Assembly (NCBI GenBank): GCA_035606665.1
Contig: DATNEY010000005.1
Span: 62,001 to 126,000, forward strand
DNA: 64,000 nt
Direction: 5' to 3'
From: DASUGC01 sp035606665
GTDB lineage: Bacteria; Acidobacteriota; Vicinamibacteria; Vicinamibacterales; SCN-69-37
In this document: piece by piece, positions 56,928-64,000 of the stretch
How positions within the stretch are numbered: the stretch's first letter is position 1
Layout of the letters: each line of letters starts with the position of its first letter
Position numbers and translations under genes: made by a program
The notes under the pieces: generated by a model
Databases searched by the model: none
What the model was told of the DNA's origin: nothing
The model's input: only the letters and a program-made list of their open reading frames with translations

Positions 56928-58930
56928 CGGCGCACCGCCGAGCGCAGATCCAGGCCTTTGCGTTCCCCAGCCGCAAGGGAGATTTTCTGGGCCAGCGGAA
57001 TCAGCGCAGTCAGCTCAACCGGATCCGAAAAGTCTGGCACCGCACCATCTATCGCCACGATGTAGTACTCACCCGGTGGCAGTCCGACAAAGATATAGAT
57101 GCCGTTGCGCAATGGCACGGAGGTGGCGGTTCGCCTCGATTGCATTCCCACGCGGCGCCACATTGTTCGATCTACCGGAAATACGCCGACAATCGGCGCG
57201 CCCGGCGCTTTCTCGTTCGGGCCTCGGACGGCGCCGCTGATCGCGGTGAATTTGTCAGTCAGCGTGATGGTGATGTTGTCGAGGCCGCCTTCACCAAGCT
57301 CGACCGGCCGGTCGGCTGCATCTTCACTGCCGGCCATCGCCGACTTCACTACCCAGCCGGCCGGGAGGTTGAGAGCCTCGAGGACGTATGGACCCGGAAC
57401 GAGCTCCGGAGTCGCGAACTCGCCGTCAGGGCCGACGACTCCGGTGCCGGGCGCGAGCGCGATTGAGCCGTTCGTGCCGGGCACAGCACGCGGCACAACT
57501 GTGATGCGTTCGAGCTGACCAGCCGCTGCTGGAGGTGGCGTGCCCTCGAACACAACGCGGCCAGTGAACCGCACTCCCCGCTTTGCAACGACATCCAGGC
57601 CGTCGATGTCTTCCTCGCTGACCGACACGTTCTGAATCGCCCAGAGCGTTGGCGGTGCCGGACGTGCCTGACCGCCGGCCATCGGTGCCGGCCCGGCCTG
57701 TCCCGGCAACGGCGCTTGCAGCACTCGCACCCTGTACGGCCCTGGAGAGACCGTGGAAAATGCGAAGCTTCCATCGGCGGCCGTCACGGCAACCGCTTCG
57801 TCAATCTGACTCGGCGGCGAAGACATCATTGTTGCCGGATCGATCGGTATGAGGCGAACGGCGACGTTGACGAGCGGACCATCAGGACCGCGCACGCGAC
57901 CGCTCACGCGAAGCATTGGTCGCGGGGACACCTGAATGTTGACGCCCGGCTTCTCGTCGCCCGAGCCCACGGTGACGATGGCGGCCGTCGCTGCGCTCGG
58001 CGCTGCGGGATGAAAGGTCGAGGGATAGGCGTAGAGCCGTCCGCCCGCCGCGGTGAGCGGTGGCGCGATCCATCCCGGCCGTGGAGGCGTGACAGTTGTG
58101 GCGCCCAATCGCACGCCGGCAACCGCAGGCAAGGAGACGCCCGCTGCGCCCAACCGGCCCACGAAGGCGACGACGCCGTCGCCGCCTTCGGCGCGAACCT
58201 GGATCCACTCGTCGAGCAGAGCGTTTGGCACCGTGGTCGGCGCAGTCAGAATGCCGACAACGTAGTCGCCTGGTACGACCTCGGCCCAGTAGATGCCGCG
58301 GTCGTCGGTTGTTGCCGTCGTGTAGTTCTGCATCACCGGCTTGCCGGACACTAGTGTTCGCGTCAGCACCGACACCGTGACTCCGACGACCGGCTCTCCT
58401 GCTTCGTCGATCACGGCGCCACTGATGCCGGAGTGCCGCCATAGGTTGATCGTGACGTCGCCGCGCTTCTCACCCTCACGGACCTCCACGGGCCTCGGGA
58501 GGTCCAGTGACCTCCGTACCTGATTCGGCTTCGCCTGCTGGTAACCCGCGGACGAAAATCCCTGAGCGGCAGCGCTGATCTGATAGTTGCCCATCGGTAG
58601 ATCGCGGAAGAGAAACCGGCCGCTGGTGTCGGTCACCGTGAGACGTGGACCACCGGCGACGCCGTTCGTGAACCGCTGACCGGCCGTTCCCAGCGCGGAG
58701 CCGGTCAAGGTCACCATCGCGTCCGGCACTGGGGTTGTCGTGCCGGCCTCGACGACCCGGCCGAGGATCAGACCGGTGCCGGCCTCAATGGGCTTCGACG
58801 AGATCTCCGAATTCCCCAACGGCGGCGGAGGTGGCGGTGGAGGCGGCGGGGCTCCCTGCGCCGCGGCCGCCGATGCGTAGAGCAGCCCGATGCCCACCAC
58901 CAGCATCGGACGCAGTGAGTGTCGCTTCAT
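56924..58930 (-). CDS. Secreted CPR-domain protein
   Basis: 668 residues with a signal peptide ending ASAAAAQ and a Pro-rich start of the mature chain. Six or more CPR repeats: LILGRVVEAGTTTPVPDAMV, VTDTSGRFLFRDLPMGNYQI, TTDDRGIYWAEVVPGDYVVG, TAADGSFAFSTVSPGPYRVR, GPDGEFATPELVPGPYVLEA, and NGIYIFVGLPPGEYYIVAID. It ends in a motif (KISLAAGERKGLDLR) also seen at the end of the coupled protein. The ATG has no ribosome site. First gene of a two-gene CPR operon, divergent from a metallopeptidase. Confidence 0.85.
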   Translation of the reverse strand: MKRHSLRPMLVVGIGLLYASAAAAQGAPPPPPPPPPPLGNSEISSKPIEAGTGLILGRVVEAGTTTPVPDAMVTLTGSALGTAGQRFTNGVAGGPRLTVTDTSGRFLFRDLPMGNYQISAAAQGFSSAGYQQAKPNQVRRSLDLPRPVEVREGEKRGDVTINLWRHSGISGAVIDEAGEPVVGVTVSVLTRTLVSGKPVMQNYTTATTDDRGIYWAEVVPGDYVVGILTAPTTVPNALLDEWIQVRAEGGDGVVAFVGRLGAAGVSLPAVAGVRLGATTVTPPRPGWIAPPLTAAGGRLYAYPSTFHPAAPSAATAAIVTVGSGDEKPGVNIQVSPRPMLRVSGRVRGPDGPLVNVAVRLIPIDPATMMSSPPSQIDEAVAVTAADGSFAFSTVSPGPYRVRVLQAPLPGQAGPAPMAGGQARPAPPTLWAIQNVSVSEEDIDGLDVVAKRGVRFTGRVVFEGTPPPAAAGQLERITVVPRAVPGTNGSIALAPGTGVVGPDGEFATPELVPGPYVLEALNLPAGWVVKSAMAGSEDAADRPVELGEGGLDNITITLTDKFTAISGAVRGPNEKAPGAPIVGVFPVDRTMWRRVGMQSRRTATSVPLRNGIYIFVGLPPGEYYIVAIDGAVPDFSDPVELTALIPLAQKISLAAGERKGLDLRSAVRR

Positions 58931-58953
58931 GAGTTGGGAGTATTAGACACCTA

Positions 58954-59002
58954 CCTTCGCCCACCGGCGCCACGCACTCACTGCGCTCGTGGCTTCGGCG
59001 GG
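58954..59002. repeat. Palindromic repeat with CCTTCGC and GCCACG arms
   Basis: CCTTCGCC begins the element, GCCACG (58969-58974) pairs with CGTGGC (58988-58993), and a TTCGGCGGGG end mirrors the start. It resembles the first part of the element at 35245-35335. It lies upstream of the metallopeptidase gene. Confidence 0.55.
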
Positions 59003-59026
59003 GCAAGCCCCCAATGTTCTCTGTGG

Positions 59027-59067
59027 GTTGGCGTCGTGCTCGTCCTTGGCGTCGTTGGCGTCGTTAC
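59027..59067. repeat. Single arm of TTGGCGTCGTT units
   Basis: Three imperfect TTGGCGTCGTT units match the right arms at 14593-14710 and 16724-16826. No opposite arm is found. It ends about 17 bases before the metallopeptidase ATG, which is why the start is not placed further upstream. Confidence 0.6.
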
Positions 59068-59083
59068 TGCATACTCAATCCAC

Positions 59084-59929
59084 ATGCGCTGGCAAGGCAT
59101 GCGTCAGAGCGGCAACGTCGAAGACCGGCGCGGTGCGCCGGGCGGAGGCTTCAGCTTCGGCGGCGGTGGCGGTGGATTCCGCACCGGCGGCATGGGGATC
59201 GGCGGAATCCTCATCCTCCTCGTTATTGGATGGCTGTTCGGCGTCGACCCGACGGCCCTCCTCAATCCCGATCAGCCACTCGACTCAGGGCAGGTCACAA
59301 CGAGTGCCGATCCGCTGAAGCCGCCGACGGACGAAACCGGCAAGATGGTCTCCGCGGTGCTCGGCGACACCGAAGACGTGTGGACGAAGATCTTCAGCGA
59401 TGCCGGACTCCGGTATCCGGCCCCCAGGCTCGTGCTATTCAGCGACGAAGTGGGGTCCGCGTGCGGCGGCGCTTCCGCGGCGATGGGCCCGTTCTACTGC
59501 CCGCGCGATCAAAAGGTCTACATCGACCTCGGCTTCTTCAACGATCTTGATCGCCGCTTCGGCGCACCTGGAGACTTCGCGCAGGCGTATGTCGTTGCGC
59601 ATGAAGTTGGGCATCACGTCCAGAACCTGTTTGGTCTGCTCGCCGGCGGCTCGAATAACCAGCAGTCCGTACAGCAGGAGCTGCAGGCTGATTGCCTGGC
59701 TGGCATGTGGGGTCACTCAGCGGGCGGGCGCAACTATCTGGAGGCCGGGGACGTTGAAGAAGGCCTGCGAGCCGCGGCGGCCATTGGCGATGACCGGATC
59801 CAGCGTGCGACGCGGGGACGGGTCGTGCCCGAGTCCTTCACGCACGGGTCGTCCGCTCAGCGTGTCGATGCATTGAAGCGTGGCCTTTCGAGCAGCACGC
59901 TCGAGGGTTGCGGCGTCCGTCCGCGCTGA
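59084..59929 (+). CDS. Membrane-anchored neutral zinc metallopeptidase (YpfJ-like)
   Basis: 281 residues. A Gly-rich N-terminus (GGGFSFGGGGGGFRTGG) is followed by one membrane helix (MGIGGILILLVIGWLFGV, about 37-55) and the peptidase domain (about 90-275). The zinc motif is VAHEVGHHVQNL (HExxH, about residue 168-172). Other family features are CGGASAAMGPFYCPRDQKVY, QSVQQELQADCLAGMWGHSA and GSSAQRVDALKRG. YpfJ-like proteins (PF04228) have no well-defined substrate. It stands alone. Confidence 0.92.
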   Translation: MRWQGMRQSGNVEDRRGAPGGGFSFGGGGGGFRTGGMGIGGILILLVIGWLFGVDPTALLNPDQPLDSGQVTTSADPLKPPTDETGKMVSAVLGDTEDVWTKIFSDAGLRYPAPRLVLFSDEVGSACGGASAAMGPFYCPRDQKVYIDLGFFNDLDRRFGAPGDFAQAYVVAHEVGHHVQNLFGLLAGGSNNQQSVQQELQADCLAGMWGHSAGGRNYLEAGDVEEGLRAAAAIGDDRIQRATRGRVVPESFTHGSSAQRVDALKRGLSSSTLEGCGVRPR

Positions 59930-59963
59930 GCCGGCCCTAATGGGCCCGCCTGCAGAGGCCAAA

Positions 59964-59986
59964 CGTAGGATGGGGCTCTAGCCCCG
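59964..59986. repeat. GTAGG-x-GGGGCTCTAGCCCC palindrome
   Basis: GGGGC-TCTA-GCCCC (59972-59985) preceded by CGTAGG is a close relative of the hairpin at 32315-32342 (CGTAGG then GGGCTTCAGCCC). It lies between the convergent metallopeptidase and amidohydrolase genes and probably acts as a terminator. Confidence 0.65.
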
Positions 59987-59990
59987 GCGT

Positions 59991-61298
59991 TCACCGTTTG
60001 AGCTCCACGCCGGCAATCCACACCGACTTGATCGCGCGCGTCGCTGAGATGTCCCTGGCGGGGTTCTGCGTCAGGACAACCATGTCGGCCCACATTCCAG
60101 GCGTCAGCCCGCCGATGTCGTTGCGGCCGATTGCGCGCGCGGTATTGATCGTCGCGGCGCGAACGACATCGCCCGGCGCCATGCCGGCTTCGGCCATCAT
60201 CGACATTTCGAGGTGCTCGAAGAATCCCTGGAACCGCTCGGCGGACGGGCCTGAATCCGTGCCCATCACAATCAGCACTCCGGCATCGGATGCCTTCTTG
60301 AGATTGCGCTTCGCGATTTCGAGACCCGCCTTGTAGCGCTGGGCGGTCGCCGACGAGGCCATCGCCTTCTGGCGCGCAGGGTCCTGAAGCTGCGCCACCA
60401 CGTCCTTATCAGCTTCCCGCAGAAAAAACGGATCGTTGAAAAACGCCGGCGTCGACTCGTAGACAAAAGTACTGATTTCACGCGTGAGCGTCGGGCAGTA
60501 CGGCACGAAGCGCTTCCTCATGAGCAGGATCGTCTCGTCGTCCAGTTCCTTGTCCCGGACGCTGTGCGCGATCATGTCGACGCCGGCCTTCAAAAGGTCT
60601 TTCGCATCATCGAGATAGAAGATGTGGGCGGCGACACGGAGCTTCCGCGCGTGCGCCTCCTCGATGACAGCGCGGTACACGTCCGGCGTCATCTTCGCCG
60701 TCGTACCGAGGTTGTCGTCGACGCGGATCTTGATGATGTCCGGCTTCAAGGCGGCGACGCGCGCAACGTTCTGACGCGCTTCATCCGGCGTCCGGCCGGT
60801 GATCACATCGCCGGCGACGAAGATCCTGGCGCGGTCGAGCCCAGGCGCGCTCTGCGCGTCACGAAGGGCGAACGCGGGCGCCTGTTCGCCTCCGAGACTG
60901 AAGACCGTGGTCACGCCGTAGCGCGCATACACGCCCAGTTGCCGCCGGGTGTTTTCCTCGGTGTAGGCGCGCGGTTTGAGACCGTTCACATCGGAAATGT
61001 GCGCATGCGCGGCAACGAAGCCGGGCACAACGTACGTGCCGGCAAGGTCAACGATGCGGGCACCAGCGGGGTTCAGTCCCTTGTCAACCGCCGCCACCTT
61101 CCCGTCGCGCACGACGATGGACATTGCCGTGGTCTGCAACGACTCGATGCCAGGGCCCATGGCGATAATCCTGGCGTTGGTGAAGACCGTCACTCCACCG
61201 GCATTCGTCTGATCCGGCGCGGCCTGGACGGCAAAAGCAAGGCACAAGCACGCAAGGCATACCGGTAGACCAACGCGAATTCCAATGGCTTGATTCAT
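59991..61298 (-). CDS. Secreted amidohydrolase (imidazolonepropionase/prolidase-like)
   Basis: 435 residues with a signal peptide (LPVCLACLCLAFAVQAA). The metal site HxH lies in VVPGFVAAHAHISDVN (about 93-96), with His in KLRVAAHIFYLDD and DMIAHSVRD, and Asp in VLIVMGTDSGPSAE. The C-terminus has the composite beta domain (GGLTPGMWADMVVLTQNPARD). This is the subclass often annotated as Xaa-Pro dipeptidase or imidazolonepropionase-like; the true substrate is unknown. ATG 61298 is chosen because the sequence after it is a signal peptide. Confidence 0.9.
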   Translation of the reverse strand: MNQAIGIRVGLPVCLACLCLAFAVQAAPDQTNAGGVTVFTNARIIAMGPGIESLQTTAMSIVVRDGKVAAVDKGLNPAGARIVDLAGTYVVPGFVAAHAHISDVNGLKPRAYTEENTRRQLGVYARYGVTTVFSLGGEQAPAFALRDAQSAPGLDRARIFVAGDVITGRTPDEARQNVARVAALKPDIIKIRVDDNLGTTAKMTPDVYRAVIEEAHARKLRVAAHIFYLDDAKDLLKAGVDMIAHSVRDKELDDETILLMRKRFVPYCPTLTREISTFVYESTPAFFNDPFFLREADKDVVAQLQDPARQKAMASSATAQRYKAGLEIAKRNLKKASDAGVLIVMGTDSGPSAERFQGFFEHLEMSMMAEAGMAPGDVVRAATINTARAIGRNDIGGLTPGMWADMVVLTQNPARDISATRAIKSVWIAGVELKR

Positions 61299-61323
61299 GG
61301 AAGGGATGCTAACTTGAATCGCG

Positions 61324-61893
61324 ATGCAACGCACTCGCGGGTTCCCTGGTCTCGCGTTGATCCTGGTTTGCGCTCAGTACGCATGTAGTCGGACTGTTGC
61401 GCCCAGCGCCGGACCGATGACTCTGGCGAAAGGGTCGAGCGGAACCGTTGGTACAGACAACCGAGTTGGTCAGTCCGTCATGATTCCGGCAGGAGAGTTC
61501 CGCGATCTCCGCTTCAATTGGTATCTGGACTCTGACCGCGACAGCGCCTTCGGAACTTTGTATCTGCTGAACGCGGAATACCTCGGCTACGAACTCGGTT
61601 TGCGGTCTTCCTCGTCCCTGGTGGCACAGACGAGCCGTATCGAGAACGGACAGTATGTGTTCGACAGCACTCTCACGATCGCCGGGCCACTGAAATACTG
61701 GTTCTACACCGACAAACAAGGCCCCGTTGTCGTCGACGCGTTCGCGGACGCGTACAAGGAAGGCGACGGCTACATCACGACCTCCTCGACACTTCCCTTC
61801 CGAAGACTGACGGCGCCCGGATCTGAAAACCAGATGCCCCCAATCTACGTTGACTTGGATTTCAGGCTGACCGGGACGTGGGTGGTGAAATGA
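61324..61893 (+). CDS. Putative lipoprotein of unknown function
   Basis: 189 residues. The N-terminus (RGFPGLALILVCAQYAC) reads as a lipoprotein signal with Cys near residue 21. The mature part is a beta-rich domain (VGQSVMIPAGEFRDLRFNWY, DSDRDSAFGTLYLLNAEYLG, GPLKYWFYTDKQGPVVVDAF) without a recognised family. It starts 25 bases from the divergent amidohydrolase gene and is followed by tRNA-His. Confidence 0.65.
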   Translation: MQRTRGFPGLALILVCAQYACSRTVAPSAGPMTLAKGSSGTVGTDNRVGQSVMIPAGEFRDLRFNWYLDSDRDSAFGTLYLLNAEYLGYELGLRSSSSLVAQTSRIENGQYVFDSTLTIAGPLKYWFYTDKQGPVVVDAFADAYKEGDGYITTSSTLPFRRLTAPGSENQMPPIYVDLDFRLTGTWVVK

Positions 61894-61932
61894 AGCACCG
61901 GCCCTGTGCTACATTTGTTGGTCCGCCTGTGC

Positions 61933-62008
61933 GGTGAGTGTAGCTCAATGGTAGAGCACCGGACTGTGGCTCCGGTGGTTGCGGGTTCGATCCCCGTCAC
62001 TCACCCCA
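61933..62008 (+). tRNA. tRNA-His (anticodon GTG), CCA encoded
   Basis: Acceptor GTGAGTG / CACTCAC, D stem GCTC / GAGC, anticodon stem CCGGA / TCCGG with loop CTGTGGC (anticodon GTG), T stem GCGGG / CCCGT. The extra G at 61933 opposite discriminator C is the identity mark of tRNA-His. CCA is encoded at 62006-62008. Confidence 0.97.
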
Positions 62009-63438
62009 AATCCATTTCACATCTCTCATTTGTCATTGGGACATCGGTCCTCTGGACACTGCTCCTGATCGCGGCGGCCGCGGTTCGCTGGCCGGGCCTC
62101 GGCACCGATCTCTGGCTCGACGAATTGTGGGCGCGGCGGATGGCGATCGCGATGCCGTCGGCGTTCACGACGTTCACGCTGCATCACGAAGTCAATCACT
62201 ACCTGACGACGATTTGGTTCTACATGACCGGTCCGGATGCATCGGCGCTGATCTATCGCCTGCCCTCGTTTGCCGCGGGTGTCGCGTCGGTCGCCGTCGC
62301 GGGCCTGATCGGACGTCGTCGCAGCGCCGCCACCGCCGTCTTTGCGATGGTCCTGACGGCCTCGTCGTACGAACTGATCGTGTTTTCATCTGAAGCACGC
62401 GGGTATTCGATCGCCGTGCTCTGCACGTTGCTGTCGTTCCTCCTGCTCGATCTGCACTTCGAACGCCCGCGGCGATGGACGTTCGGCGCATACGCTTTCA
62501 TCGCGTCGATCGGACTCTTGACTCAGCCCGTTTTTGCGACGGTGCTGGCAGCCGCGTCTGCGTGGTCGGCGGTCGAATGGTGGTGTGCGAAACCTCGGTC
62601 GGCGGCGTCGGCGTGGCGCACCGGGGCGCCGCAACTCCTACCGCTCACCGCCCTGGCCGCGCTCTACTTCGGTGACTTGCGGCACGTCGTATCCGGCGGC
62701 GGAACCGGCATCACCTCGTTCTTCGATGCGTATGTCACCGGTCTCGCGTGGTCACTCGGCGCGCCTGACCCAGCCACCTTCAGGGTGGCCGTCGCCATCG
62801 TCGCGGCCGTGGTGATCCTTGCCGGCGCGCACGTCGCATCCGTGGCATCAAAGGGAGCGGCGGTCTTCTTCATCGGCGCGATCGTCATCTTTCCGAACGT
62901 CGCGATCGTGCTGCGCGGATCGGAGATGGTCTACACGCGGCACTTTCTGCTCGGCAGCGTTCTCACGCTCGTACTGCTGGCATACCTTCTCGGTTGGATG
63001 TGGGACATGGGCAGGGCATCACGATTCTCAGCCGGGGCTGCGGTTCTGCTGTTCATCACTGCGAATGGCCTGCATCTGCAGACGTTCCTGGAACGCGGCC
63101 GCGGCAAATACCAGGAGGCGATCCTGTTCATGGCCGACCGCACCGCTGGTCCGGTCACGATCGCGGCCGATCATGACTTTCGCGTCGGACTGGAGCTGGA
63201 CTACTACCTGAAGCGCGTGCTCGGCTCGCGGCCGGCGGCCTTCATTCCCGAGGGCGCGTGGCCCCGAGGCGGGCCTGCCTGGATCGTCGCCAACGCCGAC
63301 CACTACGAGGCGCCGGCGCTCCCGCACAGCGTGTACGAGGACGCGGCAGGCAACCAGTACGAGCTCGTGCGCACCGTCCCCACATCACCGCTCACGGGAC
63401 TGCACTGGTTTCTTTTCCGCAATCGCGCCCCGCACTGA
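61975..63438 (+). CDS. GT39-like membrane glycosyltransferase, start uncertain
   Basis: About 480 residues with ten or so membrane helices. The family motif LWLDELWARR (first loop) carries the Asp-Glu pair used by GT-C enzymes such as ArnT/PMT, and SSEARGYS occurs later. They transfer sugars from lipid carriers on the periplasmic side. The first helix (VLWTLLLIAAAAVRW) has no ATG, GTG or TTG between it and the tRNA; the nearest in-frame starts (GTG 61966, 61975) lie inside tRNA-His. Either the gene starts in the tRNA, uses a rare start, or has lost its original 5' end. Confidence 0.75.
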   Translation: MVAGSIPVTHPKSISHLSFVIGTSVLWTLLLIAAAAVRWPGLGTDLWLDELWARRMAIAMPSAFTTFTLHHEVNHYLTTIWFYMTGPDASALIYRLPSFAAGVASVAVAGLIGRRRSAATAVFAMVLTASSYELIVFSSEARGYSIAVLCTLLSFLLLDLHFERPRRWTFGAYAFIASIGLLTQPVFATVLAAASAWSAVEWWCAKPRSAASAWRTGAPQLLPLTALAALYFGDLRHVVSGGGTGITSFFDAYVTGLAWSLGAPDPATFRVAVAIVAAVVILAGAHVASVASKGAAVFFIGAIVIFPNVAIVLRGSEMVYTRHFLLGSVLTLVLLAYLLGWMWDMGRASRFSAGAAVLLFITANGLHLQTFLERGRGKYQEAILFMADRTAGPVTIAADHDFRVGLELDYYLKRVLGSRPAAFIPEGAWPRGGPAWIVANADHYEAPALPHSVYEDAAGNQYELVRTVPTSPLTGLHWFLFRNRAPH

Positions 63439-63442
63439 TGAA

Positions 63443-63742
63443 TCACAACAACTCCCCCCGGCCCATCCGGAAGTAGTCGCTGATCATCACACCTACGAGG
63501 ACGGCGGACAGCCAAACCACGAGCTGCAGCGCGAATCTCGGGACCGGGGAGAAGTACTCGCGCCAGTCCCGTTCAATCACTGCGAGCCATACGCTCGACG
63601 CCACGACCCAGCCGATCGCCCGCGCGACGGGCAGGGCGATCCAGTCCTCCAGAAGGTCCGGGACGAGAATCACGATAAACACCATTGACGTCCAGACGAG
63701 CCCGCTCTTCCACACCAGCCGCCAGCCGCTTGGATGACTCAT
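63443..63742 (-). CDS. Small membrane protein of unknown function
   Basis: 99 residues with three predicted helices (about 13-33, VWTSMVFIVILVPDLL; 37-55; 73-88, LQLVVWLSAVLVGVMI). No family recognised. It is convergent with the glycosyltransferase (4 bases apart) and divergent from the ExeA-like gene, with a repeat arm between the two. Confidence 0.6.
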   Translation of the reverse strand: MSHPSGWRLVWKSGLVWTSMVFIVILVPDLLEDWIALPVARAIGWVVASSVWLAVIERDWREYFSPVPRFALQLVVWLSAVLVGVMISDYFRMGRGELL

Positions 63743-63748
63743 GTTTCC

Positions 63749-63788
63749 CGAACCCGAGAACCCGAGAACCTGAGGACCCGAAGAACCA
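63749..63788. repeat. Single arm of CCCGAGAA octamers
   Basis: Four imperfect copies of an 8-base unit (CCCGAGAA / CCTGAGGA / CCCGAAGA) lie just upstream of the -10 hexamer of the ExeA-like gene. Another single-arm member of the intergenic tandem-repeat family. Confidence 0.6.
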
Positions 63789-63792
63789 GTAC

Positions 63793-63798
63793 TATAAT
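63793..63798 (+). promoter_or_regulatory. Perfect TATAAT -10 hexamer 6 bases before a GTG start
   Basis: TATAAT followed by six bases and GTG implies a transcript starting at the start codon. No convincing -35 lies at the right distance. Confidence 0.55.
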
Positions 63799-63804
63799 CG
63801 CCTC

Positions 63805-64000
63805 GTGCAACCGCCGGACTCGCTGAAGTCCCTGTCGGATCCGATCTATGAGACCTTCTACGGCCTCAAAGAACAGCCCTTCGCCATCTCTACCGATCCG
63901 AGGTTCCTGTTCCTGAGCGCGCCGCACCGGCGCGCCTACGACGAGCTGATGCACGGCATCACGCGCGACGAGAGCCTGATGCTGCTCACCGGCGAGACCG
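63805..64000 (+). CDS. ExeA/GspA-like AAA ATPase, N-terminal part
   Basis: Only 65 codons lie in the window. The visible sequence (YETFYGLKEQPFAISTDPRF, LFLSAPHRRAYDELMHGI, TRDESLMLLTGET) is the conserved opening of ExeA-type ATPases: YGL..PF...PDP.F, then the first strand leading to Walker A, which would follow beyond the window edge. ExeA proteins bind peptidoglycan and help assemble type II secretion or pili, or serve exopolysaccharide systems. GTG start, probably leaderless. Confidence 0.82.
   Translation, partial: MQPPDSLKSLSDPIYETFYGLKEQPFAISTDPRFLFLSAPHRRAYDELMHGITRDESLMLLTGET

Noticed and set aside
1..64000. CRISPR array
   Set aside because: The repeated units are 7-11 bases in direct tandem without spacers, and no cas gene is present.

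Overview
The window is chromosomal DNA of a high-G+C member of the Acidobacteriota, most likely class Vicinamibacteria. This is inferred from family content, not from a marker gene. The supporting families are three MacB/FtsX-type 'orphan' permeases without an ATPase (the acidobacterial duplicated permease family, one coupled to PadR), an acidobacterial VWFA-type protein, several carboxypeptidase-regulatory-like (CPR) secreted proteins, a CPR-type TonB receptor, and extracytoplasmic enzymes padded with Gly/Arg/Pro-rich loops.

Layout. 1-12.6 kb: YCII fragment, sortilin-like propeller, small membrane-anchored protein, orphan permease, TonB, an ABC exporter pair, and a DUF305 / LVIVD-repeat lipoprotein pair. 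12.7-20.5 kb: CPR protein, methyltransferase divergent from an AraC regulator, PadR + permease, small secreted protein. 20.6-30.7 kb: an OmpR/histidine-kinase pair, S9 peptidase, a permease coupled to a 44-residue membrane peptide, and an M14 carboxypeptidase. 30.9-37.6 kb: MATE transporter, a CPR-cupin fusion, TPR + VWA proteins, arginase-family enzyme divergent from a small protein + isoaspartyl methyltransferase.

37.6-42.0 kb is a small integrated island. It starts in the 3' end of tRNA-Arg(TCT) and ends at an imperfect direct repeat of that end (28 of 31 bases). It carries an unrecognised protein, a tyrosine recombinase and, directly after the recombinase stop codon, two inward-facing genes enclosed by a perfect 16-bp inverted repeat. 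This looks like an invertible two-gene cassette.

42.2-49.1 kb looks like one functional locus. A predicted sigma-54 promoter with upstream dyads drives a secreted 76-residue peptide with eight cysteines in its mature part, translationally coupled to a small basic protein. A redoxin and a two-gene ABC transporter diverge from it, followed by an NtrC-type regulator, a soluble kinase and a PilZ protein. A paralogue of the small basic protein lies at the far end.

49.1-64 kb: GNAT, rhodanese, OmpH/Skp, a TonB receptor with CPR proteins, zinc metallopeptidase, amidohydrolase, tRNA-His, a GT39-like membrane protein and the start of an ExeA-like ATPase.

Intergenic spaces are repeatedly occupied by hairpins whose arms are short tandem repeats (units such as TGGTGATT, GGGTTCA, GAACGACGG). 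They sometimes form the 3' end and stop codon of the neighbouring gene. Several start codons sit 6-8 bases after a -10-like hexamer, suggesting leaderless mRNAs.
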